NCBI RefSeq assembly: GCF_008016455.1
Contig: NZ_SAXU01000001.1
Coordinates: 558,001-622,000, forward strand
DNA length: 64,000 nucleotides
Source: Brachyspira aalborgi
Lineage (GTDB): Bacteria; Spirochaetota; Brachyspiria; Brachyspirales; Brachyspiraceae
Direction: 5' to 3'
The notes below the pieces were generated by a model. It ran no database searches and was not told the DNA's origin. It was given only the letters and a program-made list of their open reading frames with translations. Both the position numbers and the translations under genes were made by a program. Below are positions 57,050 through 64,000 of this stretch, piece after piece; the first letter of the stretch is position 1; each line of letters starts with the position of its first letter.

Positions 57050-57730
57050 TTAATTATTAGAAGATATTCTAAATATAACCAAAACCTTTGTTCCGTCTTT
57101 AGGCAAAATATCTTCTCTGCCGAATCTGTCTATTTTTTTTATTTCAACAGCGCCTGTTTCATAGGCTGCATCGCTTACAATACCAACCGCGCAACTATCG
57201 AGACATAATATGCATCCCGTTCTTTTTGACTTTGCATTTTCAAAATTGCCGCCAAATCTTAAGTCCATAGTTCTATAATCGGCTGATTTGATTATATCGG
57301 CGAAAGGTATTTCTTTTTCAAGTCCGTCCCATTTAACGAAAACATCTAATTTTTCGCCTTCAACCGTTTTGCCAAGCTTCATATCTTCAAATGTGAGATT
57401 GTTTCCTGGTTTCGCTCCTATGTCGACTAAAGCTTGATAAAATTCTCTTTCATCGCATAGTCCTCTTAAAACCGCTTTATCTCCGTTTGAGCCTCCTTTA
57501 AATACTACGCCATGTCTCGTAGGAGAGTTAAAGTATTTTCCGTTTACTTCAGCCTCTATTATGACTTCTCTCTTTTCGGCGTCAATAATAACGGGAACGG
57601 CGCCGTTATCTCTTAATATTGGGCTTCCCATAGAGTTTTTTAACTCTTCCGTTTGCGAAGTTTTAGAGCATGAAGCCAAAACGCTCAATGTAAATATCGC
57701 AAGCAGTCTTAAAATAATTTTGTTTGTCAT
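57050..57730 (-). CDS. YdjY-domain lipoprotein
   Basis: 226 residues. The signal ends LSVLASC, so a lipoprotein. The mature part (VIIDAEKREVIIEAEVNG.., PTRHGVVF, GCILCLDSCAVGIVSDA) matches the YdjY-like domain, often found with ferredoxins and VTT proteins. The CxxCxxxC set near residue 175 could bind a metal or cluster. Higher GC than its neighbours is visible. Start after GAGTAAAAAA (AAGGAG). Confidence 0.75.
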   Translation of the reverse strand: MTNKIILRLLAIFTLSVLASCSKTSQTEELKNSMGSPILRDNGAVPVIIDAEKREVIIEAEVNGKYFNSPTRHGVVFKGGSNGDKAVLRGLCDEREFYQALVDIGAKPGNNLTFEDMKLGKTVEGEKLDVFVKWDGLEKEIPFADIIKSADYRTMDLRFGGNFENAKSKRTGCILCLDSCAVGIVSDAAYETGAVEIKKIDRFGREDILPKDGTKVLVIFRISSNN

Positions 57731-57779
57731 TTTTTTACTCCTTTGTAAAAAATTTTTTTATTATAATTTATCTATAATT

Positions 57780-58457
57780 TTATATAGATTTATTATTAAC
57801 ATATTTTTTCTTTAAATATATTGATATTATCAAAACGAATACAAATATAATTCCCGCTATTAAAAAATATAAAGCTCTATTTTCTTGAGATATAATGCCA
57901 GCGGAAGCTATTGTAAAAAGCGAAATTCCTGGAAGCATAAATATAAAAGTGTATATTGTATATAAAGTAAAACTTATATCGGTTATCCCATAGGCAAAAT
58001 TCTGTATATTATAAGGAAATAAAGGCACTAATCTTGTTATCATTAAAAGCATAATGGCGTTTTTGTTTCCGTCTTCAAATAATATTTTATTTAAATATTT
58101 ATTTTTTTCTATCAAAGGTTTAACGCTGTCTTTAAGAAAAAATCTCGATATAATAAAAGATATTGAAGCGGACATTGTAGCCGATATTGAACATAAAATC
58201 ATACCTAATATTGGACCGAATAATATTCCAGAAAATAAAGCGAAAGTAACGCCAGGCAAAGCTAAAACGGAACTTCCTACAGCCGTTATAATAATATATA
58301 TAATAGACGCTTTAATAATATTTTCGTTTATCATAAATTTAAAATTATCTAAATTATTAATTTTTTCGTATAGCTTATAATTATGATTTAATATTAATAT
58401 AATTATAACAAGCGCTATAAAGATAATTAATTTAATATATTTAGTTTTCATTTTCAT
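57780..58457 (-). CDS. TVP38/TMEM64 (VTT) family membrane protein, second copy
   Basis: 225 residues, six membrane helices, with the VTT motif FALFSGILFGPILGMILCSI and ITRLVPLFPYNIQNFAYGIT. Its start overlaps the end of the first VTT gene by 17 bp. VTT (DedA-superfamily) proteins move or scramble lipids or export ions; here the substrate is unknown. Confidence 0.8.
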   Translation of the reverse strand: MKMKTKYIKLIIFIALVIIILILNHNYKLYEKINNLDNFKFMINENIIKASIIYIIITAVGSSVLALPGVTFALFSGILFGPILGMILCSISATMSASISFIISRFFLKDSVKPLIEKNKYLNKILFEDGNKNAIMLLMITRLVPLFPYNIQNFAYGITDISFTLYTIYTFIFMLPGISLFTIASAGIISQENRALYFLIAGIIFVFVLIISIYLKKKYVNNKSI

Positions 58458-59181
58458 TTGTTTTATTATTATTTTTTTTACTTAAATATATTTGTCTAAT
58501 TAAAATTATCAAAACTGATAAAGCGAATAATATTAAAAGTCCCGTTACAAATAATCTCGCTCCTCCCGTAAGCATTCCGCCGACATAGGAATAAACTATA
58601 GTAGCTGGAAGCTGTCCTATTCCCGTAGCTATAAAAAATCCACAAAATCCCATAGAAGTTAAACCAGCCGCATAACTTACTATATCGAAAGAAATGAAAG
58701 GCAATAATCTCGCTATCAATATGCTATGCTTTCCGTATTTATCAAAGAAATCGTCTATTTGTTTTAATCCCGTTTTGCTTGTAAGTTTTTCAACGACATC
58801 TCTTCCTAATATTCTTGCTATATAAAAACATACCGCCGCTCCAGCCATAGCGCTCGACCAGGATAATATAGCTCCTTGCCACCAGCCGAATAAATTGGCG
58901 TTTGCAAAAGTAATTAAAAATGCAGGCAAAGGCGCTATAACAGATTGCAATATCATAAGAAGAAACGAAACCGCCATAGCGTAAGCTCCGTATTGAGCTA
59001 CAAATTCTTTAACTACTTGAAAATCGCCCGTTGCGAACATTTTAAATATATCGTTAATCGTAGAATTAACTTTTGGAACAAATATATAAATTAATATACA
59101 AGCGATTATTATTATTAATAGAATTACTTTTTCTATTATTGATTTTTTACTTATTTTATTATTATTTTCTAAATTTTCCAT
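58441..59181 (-). CDS. TVP38/TMEM64 (VTT) family membrane protein, first copy
   Basis: 246 residues, six helices, with LITFANANLFGWWQGAILSW and LIARLLPFISFDIVSYAAG as in VTT domains. It is the first gene of the seven-gene operon; AAGGAG precedes the ATG. Only moderately similar to the following VTT protein, so not a recent duplication. Confidence 0.8.
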   Translation of the reverse strand: MENLENNNKISKKSIIEKVILLIIIIACILIYIFVPKVNSTINDIFKMFATGDFQVVKEFVAQYGAYAMAVSFLLMILQSVIAPLPAFLITFANANLFGWWQGAILSWSSAMAGAAVCFYIARILGRDVVEKLTSKTGLKQIDDFFDKYGKHSILIARLLPFISFDIVSYAAGLTSMGFCGFFIATGIGQLPATIVYSYVGGMLTGGARLFVTGLLILFALSVLIILIRQIYLSKKNNNKTNENEN

Positions 59182-59280
59182 AATTATAAACTCCTTAATT
59201 TATAATTTATAATTTATATTTATTTTTTATTGTTTTTCAAATTGAATTTTGATTTCTATAATCTCACGGATTACTAATTT

Positions 59281-59358
59281 TTAGATATGAGGAAAAGCCA
59301 ATGCATCGAAAAGTAGAATGAGCATTTTACAAGATATAATGAAAAATAATTTATTCAT
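59281..59358 (-). CDS. Possible 25-residue hydrophobic peptide
   Basis: ATG 59358 follows GGAAAGATT and encodes MNKLFFIISCKMLILLFDAL... to TAA. It is the only candidate in a 354-bp gap; weak support. The rest of 59182-59535 shows no gene. Confidence 0.25.
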   Translation of the reverse strand: MNKLFFIISCKMLILLFDALAFPHI

Positions 59359-59535
59359 AATCTTTCCTATTAATTAAATTTATTAAATTAAATGCATTAT
59401 AACAATAATATAAAAAATAGCAAGCGTTTAATTAATTAATTTTGCAAAATTATAATATAAAGCATTGAAAAACGAAATATTATATATATAATCTTTAATA
59501 AAATTTATTAATTTAATTAAGAAGAGGCATAAATT

Positions 59536-59907
59536 TTGGCATTAATAAAACAATTTACAATTATTTTTTCAATATATTCAATTTCTGATATATTAGGAAA
59601 ATCATTAAAACTACCAATACCCGCAAATGTTATAGGCATGTTTTTGCTCTTTATTTTTCTTTTAACGGGAATACTAAAAGAACATCATATAGATAAAGCG
59701 AGCGATATTCTAATAAATAATATGGCGTTATTATTCGTTCCCGCAACTTTGGCGATAATGGAAGAATATAAATATATAAAAGAATATGTTATTCCATTTT
59801 TAATAATATGCATATTTATGGTAATCGTTATAATGGTTTCTACGGGTTTAATAGCTCAATTTTTAGAAAGATTATTTAATAAATTAAGAAAGGAAAATAA
59901 AAAATGA
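59536..59907 (+). CDS. lrgA: LrgA/CidA family membrane protein
   Basis: 123 residues with four helices and the CidA/LrgA pattern (LPIPANVIGMFLLFIFLL; ALLFVPATLAIMEEY). I use the TTG at 59536, as no ATG lies near and AGAGG precedes it at good spacing. With LrgB it forms a holin-like pair now linked to pyruvate or other small-acid transport. It overlaps lrgB by 4 bp (ATGA). Confidence 0.85.
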   Translation: MALIKQFTIIFSIYSISDILGKSLKLPIPANVIGMFLLFIFLLTGILKEHHIDKASDILINNMALLFVPATLAIMEEYKYIKEYVIPFLIICIFMVIVIMVSTGLIAQFLERLFNKLRKENKK

Positions 59908-60614
59908 TAGAATTATTTAAATCAAATCCTATAATACCAATAGTTATAACTTTAATAGCTTATATTATTTCATACGCTATTTATATAAAAACAAAACTGC
60001 CGATTTTAACGCCTTTAGTGACAAGCGCCGTTTTAGTTGGTTTTTCTTTATATTTTATGAATATTCCTTATAGCGTTTACAATGAAAGCGGCGGAAAATT
60101 TATAAACGCTTTAGTAGGACCAGCCACAGTAGTTTTGGCTCTTCCAATATACAGAAATCTTCCAATCCTTAAAGCAAATCTGCCCGTTATATTAATAAGT
60201 ATAGCCATAGGAAGCGCAATCGGAATAATAGGAATTTTTATAATGTCAAAATTATTTGGAATATCCGACAATATACTTTTATCTTTACTTCCAAAATCTG
60301 TAACTACGGCAATAGCGGTTGATATCGCCGAAAGCATAGGCGGAATAAAATCTATAGCCGTTTTATCGGTAGTATTATCGGGAATAACGGGAGCTATAGT
60401 CGCGCCTTTCATTTGTAAAATATTTAAAATAAAATCTCCTTTTGCAATAGGTTTGGGAATAGGAACTTCTTCGCATGCGCTTGGAACGAGCAAAGCAATA
60501 GAAATGGGAGAAACCGAAGGCGCTATGTCGGGGCTTGCAATAGGTTTGGCGGGAGCTTTAACGGTTGTTCTTCTTCCGATACTTTATCGTTTATTAATTA
60601 TAATATGGAGATAA
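59904..60614 (+). CDS. lrgB: LrgB family membrane protein
   Basis: 236 residues of the LrgB family: FINALVGPATVVLALPIYRN, LLPKSVTTAIAVDIAESIGG and GIGTSSHALGTSKAIEMGE. Translationally coupled to lrgA. Likely works with it in the inner membrane. Confidence 0.9.
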   Translation: MIELFKSNPIIPIVITLIAYIISYAIYIKTKLPILTPLVTSAVLVGFSLYFMNIPYSVYNESGGKFINALVGPATVVLALPIYRNLPILKANLPVILISIAIGSAIGIIGIFIMSKLFGISDNILLSLLPKSVTTAIAVDIAESIGGIKSIAVLSVVLSGITGAIVAPFICKIFKIKSPFAIGLGIGTSSHALGTSKAIEMGETEGAMSGLAIGLAGALTVVLLPILYRLLIIIWR

Positions 60615-60661
60615 TTTTGTAATTAGTATTTAAAATATATAAAATAAAATGGAGTTATAAA

Positions 60662-60994
60662 TTGAATAGATTTAACTTAAATAATATAGAACAAATAATT
60701 ACGCTTTATTTAATATTTAATTTTATTATAGCGATTTGTTTATTATATTTAATATTATCCGTTATATTTAGAATAGTTTTTAAGAAAAATAATAATTCTA
60801 AAAAACCAAATAATAAAAAGAAAGACATAATTGAATTATTTTGGGAAGAAGATAAAAAAAGCAAATCGAAAACTATTATTAAAAGAATATTTTTATTTGC
60901 GCTTATTTTAATAACTTCGATATATCTTTTTAATTCAATTTGTTTTATAATTAATAATATTGAAGTTATTAAAAGAGTATTGAGAATTGAATAA
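60662..60994 (+). CDS. Small two-helix membrane protein
   Basis: 110 residues from TTG 60662 (ATGGAGTTATAAA upstream). Two membrane helices flank a very basic loop (FKKNNNSKKPNNKKKD). It lies between lrgB and the nucleotidase. No family recognised. Confidence 0.55.
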   Translation: MNRFNLNNIEQIITLYLIFNFIIAICLLYLILSVIFRIVFKKNNNSKKPNNKKKDIIELFWEEDKKSKSKTIIKRIFLFALILITSIYLFNSICFIINNIEVIKRVLRIE

Positions 60995-61054
60995 AATATT
61001 TATTTAATTCTTTTTACAATGTTATATATAGCCTAAATTTTAGGAGTTTATTTT

Positions 61055-62890
61055 ATGAGAAAAGGTTTTTTATTAATGTTTAACTTTTTATTTAGTTTAT
61101 TATCTTTATTTTCATGCAAGCCGAAAGGCGAGATTAATTTTACTATAGTCGAAACTACCGATATTCATGGAATGATTTTTCCATATAATTTTATTACAGA
61201 CAGAGAAGAAAATACTTCAATGGCTCATATTTCTTCGTATATTAAAAAATTGAAAAGCGAAGGAAAAACGGTTTTACTGCTTGATAACGGCGATACTCTT
61301 CAAGGACAGCCTACGGTTTATTATTATAATTTTATCGCTACAAATAAAAAACATATTTGGGCTGAAGTTTTAAATTATATGAATTATGATATTATAACTA
61401 TGGGAAATCATGATATTGAGGCGGGGCATACAGTTTACGATAAAATTGTCAAAGAAATTAAAGCGCCTGTTATTGTCGCTAATTTAATAAACGAAAAAAC
61501 TAAAGAGCCTTATTTTAAGCCTTATTCGATTATAAAGAAAAGCGGAATAAAAATTGCAGTTTTAGGGATGATTGAGCCTGCGATAGAAAGACAACTTCCA
61601 AAAATTTTATACGAAGGAATAATAGCTGAAGATATGATTGAATGCGCTAAAAAATGGATAAAGATTATAAAAGAAAAAGAAAAACCCGATTTAATTATAG
61701 GGCTTTTTCATTCGGGAGTAAATTATACGGAAGATAAAGAAAAATATAAAAATGAAAATGCAAGTCAATTGGTAGCTCAAGAAGTTGACGGTTTCGATAT
61801 AATATTTGTAGGGCATGACCATCAAGGATGGAGTGGCAAAGGTTACGATGAAATTACAAAACAAAAAACTAAAGATGTTAAAAGTCCGAGCGATAAAATT
61901 GTTCCGATATACGGAGGAGTAAACGCGGCAAGATTAATCGCTTCGGTAGATGTTAGAATGATTTACGATAAAGAAATTAAAAAATGGAATATTGATTTTA
62001 ATGGAGAATTAATAGAACCTTCAAAATTTGAAGCGGATAAAGAATTTTTAAATAGATTTAATGATTATAAAGACGAAATTAAAATTTGGGTTGAAAGAGA
62101 TATTGGAGAGTTAAATACAAAATTAACTTCAGACGAAGCTATATTTGGAGACAGTTATTTTTTAAGTTTTATTCATAATTTGCAATTTGAAATAGCTAAA
62201 AAAGAACTTGGAGAGAAAGCGGATATTTCTTTTGCAGCGCCTTTAAGCAAAGACGCCGTTTTGAATATTGGAAAAGTTAAAGTTAGAGATATGTTTAATT
62301 TGTATCCTTATGAAAATTTCTTTTATGTAATGAGACTTACAGGAAAGCAAATAAAATATATTATGGAATATTCTTATTGCAGACAATTTAATCGCATGAC
62401 GAATATTAACGAACATTTGATATATTTTAAAAGAGACGCAAGCGGAAATTTGATTTTTAATAATAGATATAATTCTTACGATACTTTAACTCAAACTTAT
62501 AATTATGAAAGCTTTGGAGGATTAAATTATATTGTCGATGTTAGAAAAGGTTATGGCGAGAGAGTAAATATAATTTCTATGTCTGACGGTTCTAATTTTG
62601 ATTTGAATAAAGAATATAAAATAGCTATTAATTCCTATAGAGGAAGCGGAGGCGGAGGACATTTGACGCAAGGAGCTAAAATAGATTTGAAAACTTTGCA
62701 AAATATGGATTTGGTAATTAAATCTACCGATAAAGATTTAAGATTTTATATGATGAAATGGTTTGAAGAGCAAACTAATAGTATAATGGTTGAAAAATTG
62801 AATAATTGGAAAGTTATTCCCGAAGATTATCTTAAAGCGGGACGCGAAAGAGATTATAAATTATTATATCCCAATAAAGTAGGATTATGA
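61055..62890 (+). CDS. 5'-nucleotidase / 2',3'-cyclic phosphodiesterase lipoprotein
   Basis: 611 residues. A signal ending LLSLFSC makes it a lipoprotein. The metallophosphatase domain shows TTDIHG, DNGDTLQG, MGNHDIEAG, FHSGV and VGHDHQGW, and the C-terminal 5_nucleotid_C domain has FAAPLSKDAV, NLYPYENFFYVM and INSYRGSGGGGH. It resembles CpdB-like enzymes that hydrolyse nucleotides in the periplasm for uptake. The start follows TTTTAGGAG. Confidence 0.9.
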   Translation: MRKGFLLMFNFLFSLLSLFSCKPKGEINFTIVETTDIHGMIFPYNFITDREENTSMAHISSYIKKLKSEGKTVLLLDNGDTLQGQPTVYYYNFIATNKKHIWAEVLNYMNYDIITMGNHDIEAGHTVYDKIVKEIKAPVIVANLINEKTKEPYFKPYSIIKKSGIKIAVLGMIEPAIERQLPKILYEGIIAEDMIECAKKWIKIIKEKEKPDLIIGLFHSGVNYTEDKEKYKNENASQLVAQEVDGFDIIFVGHDHQGWSGKGYDEITKQKTKDVKSPSDKIVPIYGGVNAARLIASVDVRMIYDKEIKKWNIDFNGELIEPSKFEADKEFLNRFNDYKDEIKIWVERDIGELNTKLTSDEAIFGDSYFLSFIHNLQFEIAKKELGEKADISFAAPLSKDAVLNIGKVKVRDMFNLYPYENFFYVMRLTGKQIKYIMEYSYCRQFNRMTNINEHLIYFKRDASGNLIFNNRYNSYDTLTQTYNYESFGGLNYIVDVRKGYGERVNIISMSDGSNFDLNKEYKIAINSYRGSGGGGHLTQGAKIDLKTLQNMDLVIKSTDKDLRFYMMKWFEEQTNSIMVEKLNNWKVIPEDYLKAGRERDYKLLYPNKVGL

Positions 62891-62995
62891 ATTTAAATGC
62901 TTAAATTAAAGTTTAGTAAATAATTAAATTCTTTATAATGAAAAATTAATTAAAAAAAATATCCGCTTCTGTTATAATATTAAAATTATAAAAAA

Positions 62996-63664
62996 TTATA
63001 AATTTATAATATAAAATCCTATTTGAAAACCAATATCAAACGATGCAATATTTTCTTTACTATATGCATCTTTTAATATTCCATTATTTTTCAAATTAAA
63101 AGGAAAATCATAATTCGCATAAACTCCAAGCGTCATCATAAATTTGTTTTTGCCTTTGATTAAAAAATCAACTGAAGCCTTAATATAAGGATAGTAAAAA
63201 TTATTCAAAGTGTCTCTTATATCGCCCAAATCTAATTTATACTTCTTTTCATTATCTCTTGAATAAGTCATTGAAATTGGAAATTTAACGCCTCCGCCTA
63301 TTCCAATAGATAAAAATCCAAAATTAATTCTTGGTAAAAGTCCGATAGAAATATTATTCAATCTAAAATTTTCAATTATTCTATTTTCGCTTTCTCCATG
63401 TCTAAATTCATATCTGTCTTTTCCATATCCAATATCTAAAAATATTGCTGAAGATATAGTATCGTAATAAGAAAAGAAAATTCCAGGCTGAACAGAAAAA
63501 GAACTTTCAAATTCTCTAAAATCGGAATTAAATATTTTTCCTTTCTCTGTAGTTGCGGCGCTTGCTCCAAACTGTCCCATAAAACCGACTACAAAATTTG
63601 CAGCGTCTAATTTATAAAAAGAAATTATAAATAAAATCGTAAATATAATAAATTTGTTTCTCAT
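62996..63664 (-). CDS. Outer-membrane beta-barrel-like protein
   Basis: 222 residues with a cleavable signal (IIFTILFIISFYKLDA), then alternating beta-strand sequence (FVVGFMGQFGASAA; LSIGIGGGVKFPIS; MTLGVYANYDFPFNL) and a C-terminal FDIGFQIGFYIINL strand. It resembles spirochaete small barrel proteins. The next gene on the same strand is a paralogue. The start follows AAAAGGAG. Confidence 0.7.
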   Translation of the reverse strand: MRNKFIIFTILFIISFYKLDAANFVVGFMGQFGASAATTEKGKIFNSDFREFESSFSVQPGIFFSYYDTISSAIFLDIGYGKDRYEFRHGESENRIIENFRLNNISIGLLPRINFGFLSIGIGGGVKFPISMTYSRDNEKKYKLDLGDIRDTLNNFYYPYIKASVDFLIKGKNKFMMTLGVYANYDFPFNLKNNGILKDAYSKENIASFDIGFQIGFYIINL

Positions 63665-63681
63665 AAATAAAACTCCTTTTT

Positions 63682-64000
63682 TTATCTATTATATTTTTCA
63701 AAATTGACGAAATATCCAAGTTGAATTCCTATGTCTAATCCCGTCATATAATTTTTATTTACTATTATATTATCCATAAAATTATTTTTCTGAAATTTTA
63801 TTGGAAAATCATAATTAACATATAAACCGAATAATGCATAATTAAATATACTAAAATCAAGCGAAGCTTTTAAATACGGAATAATAGAAGTTTGAAAAAT
63901 ATCTTTTATATCTCCTCTGCTTAAATAATATCTATTGGCGCTTGAGTTAATTTCTTTTTTATAAACTGCCGAAATTGGAATTTTTATTCCTCCGCCTATA
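63682..64000 (-). CDS. Paralogous outer-membrane protein (5' end outside window)
   Basis: The frame is open from the window edge to TAA at 63682-63684 and gives 105 residues matching the previous protein position by position: IGGGIKIPIS against IGGGVKFPIS, LYVNYDFPIKF against VYANYDFPFNL, LDIGIQLGYF against FDIGFQIGFY. It is a tandem duplication, 17 bp upstream of its copy. Confidence 0.75.
   Translation of the reverse strand, partial: IGGGIKIPISAVYKKEINSSANRYYLSRGDIKDIFQTSIIPYLKASLDFSIFNYALFGLYVNYDFPIKFQKNNFMDNIIVNKNYMTGLDIGIQLGYFVNFEKYNR

Overview
The window is AT-rich (roughly a quarter G+C by eye) and codes densely on both strands. Short intergenic regions carry TTGACA/TATAAT promoters and AAGGAG-type ribosome binding sites. 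The gene content points to an anaerobic host-associated spirochaete, most likely Brachyspira or a close relative. The supporting signs are split transketolase, biotin-dependent oxaloacetate decarboxylase (alpha/beta/gamma), a stand-alone [FeFe] hydrogenase, an acyl-CoA dehydratase activase, many short lipoproteins, LolCD/Lnt lipoprotein handling, a diacylglycerol glycosyltransferase and tandem small outer-membrane proteins. The genus is an inference from protein style, because no rRNA gene is present.

Layout. 0-6.5 kb: a truncated two-domain activase, a divergent PanD-like protein, a YedE selenium-type transporter with a TusA-like partner, and the two transketolase subunits. 6.6-12 kb: a nuclease-like gene, a broken restriction endonuclease, a frameshifted lipoprotein, lnt, and two small lipoproteins (one frameshifted). 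12-17 kb: a TolQ/ExbB-type channel with a CNNM/CBS protein, then a P-type cation ATPase whose leader is a clear yybP-ykoY manganese riboswitch with its own terminator. 17-23.5 kb: a gene graveyard with remnants of an AAA-type ATPase, a HEPN-like protein, a methyltransferase, a TPR protein and unknowns, broken by repeated nonsense and frameshift changes. 23.5-26.6 kb: surface-glycan genes (GT8/radical SAM fusion, broken HAD protein, and a gene opening with nine ACAAT units).

26.7-32 kb: murI, bioY and oadGAB; BioY can supply the biotin that OadA carries. 32.2-33.5 kb: three tiny ORFs and another gene remnant. 33.5-36 kb: two sugar-modification methyltransferase genes, each ending in a pentanucleotide repeat followed by the same 56-bp element. 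This is the most unusual structure in the window. 36-40 kb: an ABC exporter and lolD/lolC. 40-44 kb: a probable restriction-modification pair, a DUF5131 protein and a lipid glycosyltransferase. 44-45.4 kb: a lipoprotein gene between two degenerate copies of a noncoding repeat. 45.4-49.7 kb: tsf, rpsB (with a leader hairpin), a hypothetical protein and a DUF1385 protein. 50-54 kb: hydrogenase, cyclodeaminase, an orphan IS630-type HTH, a rhodanese lipoprotein and a lipase-like hydrolase. 54-59 kb: a compact seven-gene operon with two arsenosugar-type glycosyltransferases, two VTT membrane proteins, a YdjY lipoprotein and a CCG iron-sulfur protein. 59.5-64 kb: lrgAB, a small membrane protein, a 5'-nucleotidase lipoprotein and two tandem outer-membrane protein genes, the last running off the window.

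No tRNA, rRNA, CRISPR array, complete insertion sequence or prophage was recognised. All family names come from reading motifs; no database search was run.
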